Part shown: in pieces, positions 1-8,045 of the stretch
How the letters are laid out: every line of letters starts with the position of its first letter
How positions within the stretch are numbered: position 1 is the first letter of the stretch
Assembly: GCF_014193845.1 (NCBI RefSeq)
Contig: NZ_JACHZX010000005.1
Span: forward strand, 1-64,000
Length of the DNA: 64,000 bases
Reading direction: 5' to 3'
DNA from: Sphingomonas sp. BK345
GTDB lineage: Bacteria; Pseudomonadota; Alphaproteobacteria; Sphingomonadales; Sphingomonadaceae
Translations under genes and position numbers: made by a program
The notes under the pieces: model-generated
Databases searched by the model: none
What the model was told of the DNA's origin: nothing
Seen by the model: only the letters and a program-made list of their open reading frames with translations

Positions 1-164
1 CGGGGTTAACCCCGCCCGTTGCTTCACCTGCGCTCATGCGCGAAAACCACGGTCGGTCTCTGGTTGCCGCTGGATGAAAGACCGGGGTCACGTCAGATGC
101 AAAACGCTTTGACGTCGAGGGTACGCACCAGCCTTTATCGGCGAAATGATGAGGAGAGACAATT

Positions 165-554
165 GTGGCTGAGAAAGCTGCGTTTATCCTCTTGGTTGAG
201 GATGACCCTGACATAAGCGCCATCGCGGTCATGGCGTTACATCTTGATCCAGGCTTCACGGTGACAGCCATGCGCACGGGCGCCGATGCGCTGCAGCATC
301 TAGAGCGCTCACCCAAACCGGATCTCATCCTGGCTGATAACAACCTGCCGGACATGGAAGGGGTGGCCCTCGTCAAGGCCATCAAGGCTGCCATGAGCGA
401 GGCACCACCGATCGCCTTTTTCACCGCGTCGGTACGATCGTCCGACATCGCGCGTTATACAGACGCGGGCGCGATCGGCACGATCGCCAAGCCGTTTGAT
501 CCGATCGGCTTGGCTGCTCAGGCCCGGGCGCTACTCTCTTCGACGTTTAGCTAA
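165..554 (+). CDS. Stand-alone response regulator receiver protein
   Basis: A 129-residue CheY-like protein made only of a receiver domain. The acidic pocket is E12-D13-D14, the predicted phospho-acceptor is D58 in the ADNNLPD stretch, T87 is the switch residue and K109 sits in the KPFDP motif. The start is GTG at 165, chosen because a GAGGAG ribosome site lies about 7 bases upstream. With no output domain, it would act by binding a partner or by passing phosphate within a relay. No kinase gene is adjacent, so the partner is unknown. It closely resembles in layout the lone receiver at 44967-45332, which also ends in a KPFDP motif. The domain call is secure; the pathway is not known. Confidence 0.9.
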   Translation: MAEKAAFILLVEDDPDISAIAVMALHLDPGFTVTAMRTGADALQHLERSPKPDLILADNNLPDMEGVALVKAIKAAMSEAPPIAFFTASVRSSDIARYTDAGAIGTIAKPFDPIGLAAQARALLSSTFS

Positions 555-645
555 CGGGTGACGTCGTTTTTCATCTGCGTAGGCAGGATCTTCATTCAGC
601 ACTCGCGCGCTAGGAGGATCGCGCATCAGCGGTGAGGGTACTGCA

Positions 646-819
646 ATGACCGATCGAGCCGATCAGGTGGAGGCGTTCGCCTCTGTCTTCGCGGAGTGCT
701 TCGGGATCCGGGCGGTGGAAGTTGCGGAGCGCCAGCGCGAGCAAGCACGCGGTACGGTTCGAGCGCGATGGCAGCAGATCGTCGAGGTGCTTCCCGTGGC
801 TGCGTTTTCACCAGCGTAA
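646..819 (+). CDS. Small hypothetical protein (57 aa)
   Basis: A short frame starting MTDRADQVEAFASVFAECFG and ending VLPVAAFSPA. A GGTGAG purine stretch lies about 9 bases before the ATG. The composition (one amphipathic, charged helix-like stretch rich in Ala, Glu, Arg and Val) looks coding rather than random, and competing frames here are poorer. I do not recognise a family. It is transcribed toward the minus-strand gene that ends at 914, so it is not in an operon with it. Confidence 0.5.
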   Translation: MTDRADQVEAFASVFAECFGIRAVEVAERQREQARGTVRARWQQIVEVLPVAAFSPA

Positions 820-913
820 CGCCAGATCCTGCTCAGCCTTCTGGTCTCGCGAGAGTGGTTCAGGGCGCGCGGGGTGAACCGCTAGGCGCCGCGCCAGGTT
901 CGATGGATCTGAG

Positions 914-1132
914 TTAAGCCGCGAGCCTGCGATCCACGGCCTGTCCGATCTCGTCCCACCGCTTAGCCGCAGCTAGATCGTGCGCGCGAATGGCCGCTAT
1001 GATCTGATCAACTACCTGCTGCCTCGCGCGGGCTCCGTGGCGCGCGACAAGGGCAGCCGCCGTCTGTTCGATGTCATTGTCGTTTGAAAAGCGCACGCCG
1101 AGCAGATGGCGAGTGAGCGTGAGCGGCGCCAC
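914..1132 (-). CDS. Small conserved-looking hypothetical protein (up to 72 aa)
   Basis: The frame encodes a soluble, largely helical protein containing NDNDIEQTAAALVARHGARA and ending WDEIGQAVDRRLAA. The pattern, a short polar start followed by an amphipathic helix and a Trp near the C-terminus, resembles small unnamed proteins common in sphingomonads, but I cannot name a family with certainty. The ATG at 1132 has no clear ribosome site. A GTG at the codon for the Val before RFSNDND would give a protein of about 60 residues and is an equally likely start. Confidence 0.5.
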   Translation of the reverse strand: MAPLTLTRHLLGVRFSNDNDIEQTAAALVARHGARARQQVVDQIIAAIRAHDLAAAKRWDEIGQAVDRRLAA

Positions 1133-1403
1133 AGCAGACTTGATGAGCTGATCCCTTGCTGGGACGGTGCAATCCCGCGCCTAAGCCAGCGCGGCGCCGG
1201 CCCGCGCGGCAGAAGCTACAAACACTATGAGGTAGGCTCGGCGACAACCCCGGCGCGTCTCACCGGACCCCGCGGATCGCACATGCGCCGCCTTACCTTT
1301 TCTCCATGTGTGCTTCGGTCACGCCGCGATCGATGATGCCGTCCGATCGCCGGTCTACCGAGCTTTCCGCGGCCCGTTCAAGCCGGGTGGCTAGCCCTCT
1401 CGG

Positions 1404-1523
1404 CTACTGATAGCCGCCGTTCTCCTCGCGCTCTCGCGCGGCATCCTCTTGCACTTTCTCCATTTCCTCGGTCTCCTGCTCCGGTGTGGGGGCGGCATCG
1501 TCGTCGCTGCGATGGTCGGTCAT
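1404..1523 (-). CDS. Very small acidic hypothetical protein (39 aa)
   Basis: Reading the minus strand from 1523 gives MTDHRSDDDAAPTPEQ, then a highly charged segment (ETEEMEKVQEDAARERE) and the tail ENGGYQ. A clean GAGGAG ribosome site lies 7 bases upstream of the ATG. The protein is strongly acidic, with a Glu/Lys/Arg helix. The good start signal and non-random composition support a real gene. Function unknown. It sits downstream of and co-directional with the DUF2161 gene, 53 bases after its stop. Confidence 0.6.
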   Translation of the reverse strand: MTDHRSDDDAAPTPEQETEEMEKVQEDAAREREENGGYQ

Positions 1524-1576
1524 CGACGTCTCCTCTGCGGCCAGAACGCAGCGCAGGCACGACATGTCCGCGACGG

Positions 1577-2287
1577 TCATGCCGACGTGGTGATTTCGCC
1601 TGCGGCGACCGCGATCATCGCTCTTCCTTGATCCGACAGACGATAGTGACCGGGGCGCTCCCGCTCGAACCAGCCGTAGACGTTGCGCGACAGAATGGTG
1701 CCGGCGTCCTCCGCCAGGTGGCGCAGATCACGCGGCCGCGCCCCGGCGTCGCGCATCGCCGCCGCGCAGGCGAGCGCGCGCTGACGATAGGCGGTCATGA
1801 TCGGCTGGCGCGATGAGCCTCCGGCAGTCGGATCGCCCTGACGCATGGTATGTTCTTTCACGAGCCGGCGACGCAGCGGTAGGTTGGGGCGCGGGCGATA
1901 TGGCACGGGCTCGCAGAGCACCGCGACGAGGTCCAGACGCAGGTCGACAGCGAGCAATCCCACACCCAGCAGGCGGCACAGGCGTGTGACCCGCTGATCC
2001 TGGTCGCGGCCGCGGCGCGAGGCGGCCACAGCGAGATAGACGATATCTGCGCCGCGCATCCGGTCTACGGCCTGGAGCACCAGCTCGAGCGTGAACGACA
2101 GCTTGAGCTCCGCGACCACGATGAGCGGCGGCTCGCCAACGCGAAGCCCGACGGCGTCGCAGCCGCAGATCTCGCCCTTGACCGCGAAGCCTTGAGCCTC
2201 AAGGAACGTCTTCACTGGTTCGTACAACGCGGTCTCGCGCCAGTCGGTGGCATGTGGCGCGCGAGCCGTCGCGTCAGACCCGCTCAT
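1577..2287 (-). CDS. DUF2161 family PD-(D/E)XK nuclease-fold protein
   Basis: A 236-residue protein whose N-terminal half matches the DUF2161 family, a predicted PD-(D/E)XK phosphodiesterase fold. Residues about 20-150 carry YEPVKTFLEAQGFAVKGEI, a CDAVGLR strand, then AELKLSFTLELVLQAVDRM. The E-x-K pair of the AELK motif and the preceding CD aspartate are the expected metal-binding and catalytic positions. After PYRPRPNLPLRRR comes a C-terminal region that could be a winged-helix-like module (VYGWFERERPGHYRLSDQGR). The ATG at 2287 overlaps the TGA of the upstream glycosidase gene by 4 bases, so the two are probably translated together. The family is conserved in alphaproteobacteria without an established role, and no substrate is known. 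Confidence 0.85.
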   Translation of the reverse strand: MSGSDATARAPHATDWRETALYEPVKTFLEAQGFAVKGEICGCDAVGLRVGEPPLIVVAELKLSFTLELVLQAVDRMRGADIVYLAVAASRRGRDQDQRVTRLCRLLGVGLLAVDLRLDLVAVLCEPVPYRPRPNLPLRRRLVKEHTMRQGDPTAGGSSRQPIMTAYRQRALACAAAMRDAGARPRDLRHLAEDAGTILSRNVYGWFERERPGHYRLSDQGRAMIAVAAGEITTSA

Positions 2288-3678
2288 GCCGCACCGCGCA
2301 CCGCGACGGCGAGATCGCTTCGGACCGGACCGACCGCGGCGACGAGTTCGCCGCCCTCGCTCTCGGCTCGGGTGCGGGTGACGATCGCTCCGGCGCGCGT
2401 GTCATAGCAGACGACGTCATAGGCGCCGTCGGCTAGCCCCGGGACGTGCAGCACGGTGGCGCTCGCGTCGTGCCGCGGGGCAAGCGTGCCCTCCGCGTCG
2501 ATCGCGTCGGTCCGTACGAGCCATGCGAGCGCCTGCCGCTCATCGCCGCAGCCGACCGTCGCCACCCCGCGATCGGCGCAGCGCAGCGCCGCGGAGAGAT
2601 TGCGGCGACGAAAGGCGCTCCAGTCGATGAGTGGCAGGAAGTCCGCCAACCCTCGCTGTGCCACCCGCATCCCCCGCGTGAGAACATGCGGGTGGCGGTT
2701 GGGCCAGCGCATGCCACCGCCCGCGCCGCCGCTGGCGAGATGCGCCCATTGGATGTGGCGGAAATACTCGTCGTCGAAGGCGCTGGGCAGCGTCTGCTTG
2801 CGATCCTTGAAGCGGTGGATCGGGCCGTGCTCGGAGTCGAACACCGGGCGCGCGGGTCCGGCGTCGATCACCGCGGCGCGCATCAGCCGGGCAGCTGCGA
2901 GCGCCGGAGCGACGGTGTCGCGCGGGTTGTCGATCGTGCCATGCTCGTAGAGGTGGGTGTTGGCGAAATCGAGCGACCGGTGGCGGAAGATCGGCTCCAC
3001 CAGCGCGGGGAAGCGGATCAGCTCGGGGCCGAAGATCGAGACGGTCTGGAGATTGGCGTAACCGAGCCGGCTGCGCTCATGCGTGCGCAGCCATCTCGAC
3101 AGGTCATCGATAAAGGGAGCGATCGCGGCCGGGTCGTCGCCGCCGTGCGCCGGGTGGATCTCGTTCCACAAGTCCCAGGCGAACAGTGCGGGGCTGCCGC
3201 CCCAGCGGTCGCTCGCGAACGCCAGCCTCTGCTTGATCGCGCGTCGCGTCTCGGGACAGGTCAGCCACGTGTCGCGGCCGGCACACGGGCCGCCGTTCGC
3301 GCGAGCATAGGGATGCCGCTGCCAACGGATCCACATGAAGAAGGTGTCATAGGGCGTGAGCAGCACCCTCAGCCCGACGCGCTCGAGCAGGCGGAACAGG
3401 TCGTCCCACAACCGCACCATGGCAGGGACGAACCGTCCGGCGGGACGTTCGAGATAGCGGTGCTCGCCATGACAATATTCCAGCATCAGCCGGATGCAGG
3501 TGACGCCGTGCGCGCGCAGCTCGAGCAGGTGCCGCTCGACCGCCGCGAGGTCGCGCCGCCGGAACAGTGGCGCGAGGTCGGGCCAGGTGATCGCGTCATT
3601 GTGCCCGATCGGCGTCCAGGATGCGCCGTCGTCGGTCGTGAAATAGGGTGAGCCGGGCACCACGCGGACGCGGGCCAT
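2284..3678 (-). CDS. GH5-like (clan GH-A) glycoside hydrolase
   Basis: A TIM-barrel glycosidase with the clan GH-A signature. The acid/base candidate is the Glu of WDLWNEIH (about residue 173 from the chosen start) and the nucleophile candidate is the Glu of PVFDSEHG (about residue 283). Other hallmarks are an early IRLMLEY strand and HLYEHG. The last roughly 80 residues form a beta-rich tail typical of an accessory domain. I chose ATG 3678 (MARVRVVPGSPYF), because that is where homologous-looking sequence begins; the frame stays open 23 codons further up to 3747. No signal peptide is evident, so it may act in the cytoplasm or start differently. It is most like mannanase/cellulase-type GH5 relatives; the actual glycan cannot be read from the sequence. 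The stop overlaps the start of the DUF2161 gene. Confidence 0.8.
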   Translation of the reverse strand: MARVRVVPGSPYFTTDDGASWTPIGHNDAITWPDLAPLFRRRDLAAVERHLLELRAHGVTCIRLMLEYCHGEHRYLERPAGRFVPAMVRLWDDLFRLLERVGLRVLLTPYDTFFMWIRWQRHPYARANGGPCAGRDTWLTCPETRRAIKQRLAFASDRWGGSPALFAWDLWNEIHPAHGGDDPAAIAPFIDDLSRWLRTHERSRLGYANLQTVSIFGPELIRFPALVEPIFRHRSLDFANTHLYEHGTIDNPRDTVAPALAAARLMRAAVIDAGPARPVFDSEHGPIHRFKDRKQTLPSAFDDEYFRHIQWAHLASGGAGGGMRWPNRHPHVLTRGMRVAQRGLADFLPLIDWSAFRRRNLSAALRCADRGVATVGCGDERQALAWLVRTDAIDAEGTLAPRHDASATVLHVPGLADGAYDVVCYDTRAGAIVTRTRAESEGGELVAAVGPVRSDLAVAVRGAA

Positions 3679-4033
3679 CGCCGGGGCGAGCGAACCTAAC
3701 GGAACATGCACCGGCGCCGGATAGCCAGTCCGGCATGCCGGCACCATCGCGAAATCACCGCGGTGGAGCGACGACGCGGCTTACTTGATGTGGCGCAATC
3801 ACATTCTGCTGAAGCCGAGGCGGATCGATCGCTGGCCGCTCGGAACGGCGGACTCGACCACGTGGTCGCGCAACCACCGACGCATCGCCGTCGGCATAGC
3901 GCCACCTAGCGATCCCTCTCTCGAGCGGCACGTGGGCAACCTCCCTGTGCGATCGCGTCACACAGAAGGATGTCCGACGCAGGATCTCGCGATCCGGGTC
4001 AGCGTTAGGCTGCCGCTACATAGGAGCAAACGC
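3679..4033. other. Spacer with no convincing gene
   Basis: The stretch between the GH5-like gene and the 58-residue protein gene holds only short frames with arginine-rich, shadow-like translations. It should contain the promoter of both divergent genes. I could not pick a convincing promoter. An AGGAG ribosome site at 4022-4026 belongs to the gene starting at 4034. Confidence 0.5.
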
Positions 4034-4210
4034 ATGGCCAGACTGGCAAAATTCACGATTGAGCCCGACGGCGATGGATATCTGCTGCACATCGAGGGCG
4101 ACGACGGAGAGTCGCTCGAACTGGTCGCCTCGGTCGAGCAGCTCGATCTACTCGGTGAAGCGATCGACCAACTGCTGGAGCAGGAAGACGCCGACGCCGA
4201 CGACGAATAG
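4034..4210 (+). CDS. Small acidic conserved hypothetical protein (58 aa)
   Basis: The protein begins MARLAKFTIEPDGDGYLLHI and ends with an Asp/Glu-rich tail (EQEDADADDE). It looks like a short beta-strand pair (FTIEP...YLLHIEGDDGE) followed by a helix (EQLDLLGEAIDQLLEQ). Similar small acidic proteins are common in sphingomonad genomes, as far as I recall. An AGGAG site 7 bases upstream decides the ATG at 4034, although the frame is open much further upstream. Function unknown. It stands alone between convergent and divergent neighbours. Confidence 0.75.
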   Translation: MARLAKFTIEPDGDGYLLHIEGDDGESLELVASVEQLDLLGEAIDQLLEQEDADADDE

Positions 4211-4266
4211 CGCCTCCTGACCCGGACGGCGCATCCAGCGCTCGCCCGAGTCCGAGGTGACGAGCT

Positions 4267-4290
4267 GCCGGATCGTCGCGGCGATCCGGC
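4267..4290. terminator. Terminator-like hairpin, possibly bidirectional
   Basis: A perfect 9-bp inverted repeat (gccggatcg / cgatccggc) around a 6-base loop. It lies between the end of the 58-residue protein gene and the end of the convergent SDR gene. There is no T-run, so the evidence is the stem and the position only. Confidence 0.4.
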
Positions 4291-4390
4291 GCTTCACAGA
4301 GGTCTTTCAGCTCATCGCCGGGCCGAGCACCATCGTCGACGGCGAAGGGTCTCCTGCGGCCCCGCCCAGCGGACGGAGATAGCGGATAAG

Positions 4391-5170
4391 CTATCCGGCG
4401 CTGCCGTATTCTGGCCAGACTGCCTGCGAGAAGACGCCACCGTCGACCAGCAAGGTCTGCCCGGTGACGAAGGCGGACTCCGGTCCGGCGAGCCAGACCA
4501 CCGCTGCGGCCACATCCTCTACCGTGCCGACGCGTCTCATCGGTGTGATCGGCGACCAGCGGCCCGCGTAATCATCCACTTCGGCGCGCGTGCGATCGGT
4601 CTCGATCGCGCCTGGCGCCACGCAATTGACGCGTATGCCATGCGGCCCCAGCTCGAGCGCCGACACCTTGGTGAGCTGCTCGATACCGCCCTTGGAGGCG
4701 GTGTAGTCGACCAGACGCGGGAAGGCGAGCAGATTGCAACCGGATCCCACGTTGATGATGGCGCCGCCTGTCCCGGCCGCGACCATCCGGCGGGCAGCCG
4801 CTTGAGTATGCAGGAAGCAGCCTTTGAGGTTGGTCCGGATCACGCGATCCCAGTCCTCCTCTTCGAGCTCCAGCAGCGGCGACCATGTCTGAACCCCGGC
4901 ATTGTTGACGAGGACGTCAGGCGTTCCACCCCAGTCTGCGAGAGCGGCGTAGAAGGCGTCGACCTCGCGCTTCACCCCGACATCCGATCGGTGTGCCATG
5001 GCGCGCCTTCCCATGGCCTCGACCGCCAAGACGAGCGTCGCGGAGTGATCCTCCCCCGTGGTAAAGTTGAACGCGACGTCACAGCCCCGGCGCGCCAACG
5101 CCAGCACCATCTCTCGGCCGAGACCGTCATTGCCGCCGGTGACCACCGCCGTTCTGCCCGAACCTGACAT
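4391..5170 (-). CDS. SDR family oxidoreductase (FabG-like)
   Basis: A classical 259-residue short-chain dehydrogenase/reductase. The cofactor loop TGGNDGLGRE (residues 11-20), the NNAG motif (89-92), the active-site Asn114, Ser143 and the Y156-x3-K160 pair are all present, so it should be catalytically competent with NAD(P)(H). The C-terminal TGQTLLVDGG is typical of the FabG/glucose-dehydrogenase group. A GAGGAGG ribosome site precedes the ATG at 5170. The substrate cannot be inferred; proximity to a glycosidase suggests a sugar or polyol, but the genes are separated and not obviously co-transcribed. Confidence 0.85.
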   Translation of the reverse strand: MSGSGRTAVVTGGNDGLGREMVLALARRGCDVAFNFTTGEDHSATLVLAVEAMGRRAMAHRSDVGVKREVDAFYAALADWGGTPDVLVNNAGVQTWSPLLELEEEDWDRVIRTNLKGCFLHTQAAARRMVAAGTGGAIINVGSGCNLLAFPRLVDYTASKGGIEQLTKVSALELGPHGIRVNCVAPGAIETDRTRAEVDDYAGRWSPITPMRRVGTVEDVAAAVVWLAGPESAFVTGQTLLVDGGVFSQAVWPEYGSAG

Positions 5171-5393
5171 TCACGCATCCTCCTCGAAGATCGTCGAATA
5201 AAGCCGTGAAGGGCCATCGGGCGAAGGTCAAATCTCCCGCGGGCGGATAAGCCACTCAGCCGGCGAGTGGAGCATGGGAGAAGATCTGGAGGAGCGAACG
5301 GCAGAAGCTGGTGCCGGGGCGGGCCGCTCGAAATGATTGATCGTCGGTGGCGTGAGCGCCACCTGCGCCGAACCCCCCTGCATGCGCCCGCTA

Positions 5394-7553
5394 TCACGTG
5401 CGGCCATGTTCTGATGCCGCGGCGAGCAACGTTTCTGCCGCTCCGGCGGGCGTCGGCCGGCCGAACAGATAGCCTTGGGCATGGCCACAGTTCTGCGCGA
5501 GCAGATAGGTCGCCTGCTCCGGCTTCTCCACGCCTTCGGCCACCACCGCGATCCCGAGTTGGTTGGCCAAGCCCAGCACGGCGTTGACGATGGCGGCGTC
5601 ACCTGGGTTCGTCAGGAGATCGGCGACAAAGCTGCGATCGATCTTGATGACGTCGACCGGGAATTCCCGCAGGTGCTTGAGCGAGGCATAGCCCGTGCCG
5701 AAGTCGTCGAGCGCGACGGTGACGCCGGCATCGTGGAATGCGGCCAGCGTGTCGCCGACACTGTCTGCTCCGCGGCCGAGGAAGACGGTCTCGGTCACCT
5801 CGAGCTCAAGGAGCTCGGCGGGCAGCTCGTAACGGCCAAGCTGCCCCATGATGCGGTCGTACAGATCGTCGCGGCGGAACTCGGCAGGTGACAGGTTCAG
5901 CGCCACGCGCGTGGGCGGCAGGCCCATGTCGCGCCAGCGCGCGAGATCGGCACAGACCCGCTCGAGCATCTGCTCACCCAACGAGATCGCCGCGGTGAGA
6001 TCGTCGAACGCGGCCGCGATCGTGTCGGGTCCCTGGATGCCCAGAGTGTCATGCCGCCAGCGCAGAAGCGCCTCGAACCCCGACAGCGTGCCGTCGCTCA
6101 GTCTCACCTTGGGTTGGTAGAACGGGATCACGCGATCATCGCGGGCGACCATCCGCGCGACCGAAAGCATCGACGTTCGGCGCTGCATGCTCGCCCGCAT
6201 CTCGGGACGAAAGCGCGAGAGTTCTCCCCGCGCGCTTGCCTTGCCGGAATAGAGCGCGAGATCGGCCGTCTTCAGCAGATCACGCGCGCCGCGCCCATCC
6301 TGCGGATAAAAGGCCAGGCCCGCCGTCGCCTGGCAGGCGAGCGTGACCGAGTCGGTTGCGACGGGCGCGCGCAGCGCGCGCAATGCGGCTCGCAGGCGTT
6401 CCATCGCAGGCTCTTGTGAGGCGGCCTCGAAGATCGCGGCGAACTCATCGCCGCCAAGGCGCGCGATCACAGCGTCTCCGCCCAGCGCCGCGACGAGCCG
6501 CTCCGCGACGGTCCTGAGTAGCAGGTCGCCGGCGTCGTGCCCGACCGTGTCGTTGGTCTCCTTCAGATGATCGACGTCGAACAGCGCGAGCGTGAGCACC
6601 GCGCCAGCCGGTCGATCGGCGCGGGCGATGGCTCCATCGAGGAGGCTGTTGAAAGCGGCTCGGTTGACCAGTCCGGTCAGAGGATCGTGCTCGGCCGCCC
6701 AACGCACGCGCTGCTCGGCGGTGAGCTGCTCGGTGACGTCGCGGACGGTGACGAGGACGCGCTCAATCCGACCATTCGCCGACTTCACTCGCCAACCACT
6801 GGTCTGCATCCAGCGCAGCGCACCGTCGTCGGCGCGGTGAATGCGGACGGTCAGCTCGAAGCGAGGGTGAGCGTCGCCGTGGCTGATCGAGTCGACGAGC
6901 TGCTGCAGGATGGATCGGTCTTCCGGAACGACCAGGGCGAGGGCAGTGGCAGGCTCCGCCGGCACCTCGGGAGCGAGACCGAGCATGGCACGGAATACGT
7001 CCGACCATAGACGTTTGCCGAGCAGGACATCATAGTCCCAGATACCGACGCCCGCCGCCTCCGCGGCTAAGCGGAAGCGTTCCTCGCTAGCTTGCAGGGC
7101 CGCCTCAGCCCGTTTCCGATCGTCGATGTCTTCGAGCGTGCCGAACCAGCCGAGCACCGCGCCCGAGCGATCCACCCGTGGTGAGGCACATGAGCGGAAC
7201 CAGCGATGGCCGCCGGGCGTGCGTAGACGATAGTCGACGTCGACCGGTGAGCTGGTCTCGAGCGCCAAACGCCAGGCGTGCAGCGTCGGCTCGACATCGT
7301 CCGGATGAAGTGCGTGAAGCCAGCCGCTGTCCAGCGCCTCGGCGAGATCGATGCCGGTGACGTCGGTCCACCGGGCGCTAACGGTGCGAATGGCGCCGCT
7401 CGCGTCCGCGCTCCAGCTGATGTGCCGGGCCATCTCGACGCTGGTGCGGTAGTGATCTGCCTCTCGCTGAGCGGCGGCAAACGCCTCCAGCAGAGACCTA
7501 GAGGCTTTGGAAGGCCTTGAGGCGAGGTCGAGTTTCGATGTTGGCCGCCGCAT
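5394..7553 (-). CDS. PAS-PAS-GGDEF-EAL cyclic-di-GMP turnover protein
   Basis: A 719-residue soluble protein. Two PAS/PAC sensor regions occupy about residues 35-150 and 155-275, followed by a diguanylate cyclase domain (290-450) with an intact LGGDEF motif (366-371). The C-terminal EAL phosphodiesterase domain (470-710) has E494 in the FEALLRW motif, the LNLSP strand, the EVTET segment, DDFGTGYASL and the EGVE motif. Both catalytic motifs look intact, so it could make or break c-di-GMP, with PAS input choosing. I do not see an RxxD inhibitory site 5 residues before GGDEF, which suggests no classical product inhibition. No membrane segment is seen, so it should be cytoplasmic. It is transcribed alone. 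Confidence 0.93.
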   Translation of the reverse strand: MRRPTSKLDLASRPSKASRSLLEAFAAAQREADHYRTSVEMARHISWSADASGAIRTVSARWTDVTGIDLAEALDSGWLHALHPDDVEPTLHAWRLALETSSPVDVDYRLRTPGGHRWFRSCASPRVDRSGAVLGWFGTLEDIDDRKRAEAALQASEERFRLAAEAAGVGIWDYDVLLGKRLWSDVFRAMLGLAPEVPAEPATALALVVPEDRSILQQLVDSISHGDAHPRFELTVRIHRADDGALRWMQTSGWRVKSANGRIERVLVTVRDVTEQLTAEQRVRWAAEHDPLTGLVNRAAFNSLLDGAIARADRPAGAVLTLALFDVDHLKETNDTVGHDAGDLLLRTVAERLVAALGGDAVIARLGGDEFAAIFEAASQEPAMERLRAALRALRAPVATDSVTLACQATAGLAFYPQDGRGARDLLKTADLALYSGKASARGELSRFRPEMRASMQRRTSMLSVARMVARDDRVIPFYQPKVRLSDGTLSGFEALLRWRHDTLGIQGPDTIAAAFDDLTAAISLGEQMLERVCADLARWRDMGLPPTRVALNLSPAEFRRDDLYDRIMGQLGRYELPAELLELEVTETVFLGRGADSVGDTLAAFHDAGVTVALDDFGTGYASLKHLREFPVDVIKIDRSFVADLLTNPGDAAIVNAVLGLANQLGIAVVAEGVEKPEQATYLLAQNCGHAQGYLFGRPTPAGAAETLLAAASEHGRT

Positions 7554-8045
7554 CGAACCAGCTTTCCAGCCTGCGTTACCCTATACAGCCCGTCAGCGAT
7601 CACCGCTTGGCGCTGAAGAAACCTGTAGGTAGCAACACTTTAGGCTTGGTTAGCGCAAGCCAGTCCAGCGAGAAAAAGCAGGCAAATCGATAGACATAGG
7701 TCTAGCGTGATCCCGGTTGTGAGGCGGCCAAGGGCGTCCTGCGCTGAAGGAGCAGCATACTGCGGACTTGGCGAAGAGGCAGCTCCGCGACGCGCCGGGT
7801 CACCGTAAGATCGACAGGCAACCGAAGCTGCGGAACCGGCGAGGCACCGCGGCGACCGCGGTTGGGTCGACGTTCGCATTCTAAAATTCTGGGCTATGTC
7901 GCGGCCTACCAGTGTCCGCCTGTCGCGCTGCGGGTCATTCCGATGGGCGTCGCCTACGCCCCATCACGACCGCCGGCCGGCGGACGGAACCTGATCACTC
8001 TGCCTTTCAAACGGCCGCTCGCGTGCCGGTTTGCACGCAGCGGTG
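7554..8045. other. Spacer without recognisable gene
   Basis: About 490 bases between the GGDEF-EAL gene and the end of the secreted-protein gene at 8046. Short frames exist on both strands, but none has a ribosome site with protein-like composition. The promoter of the GGDEF-EAL gene should lie at its left end. I see no repeat or RNA gene here. Confidence 0.5.

Noticed and set aside
1..164. EcfG-type (GGAAC..CGTT) stress promoter before the first receiver gene
   Set aside because: No GGAAC with a correctly spaced CGTT is present; also not found in the other spacers I checked.
2446..3651. A 401-codon plus-strand frame opposite the GH5-like gene
   Set aside because: No domain; the opposite strand has GH-A catalytic motifs.
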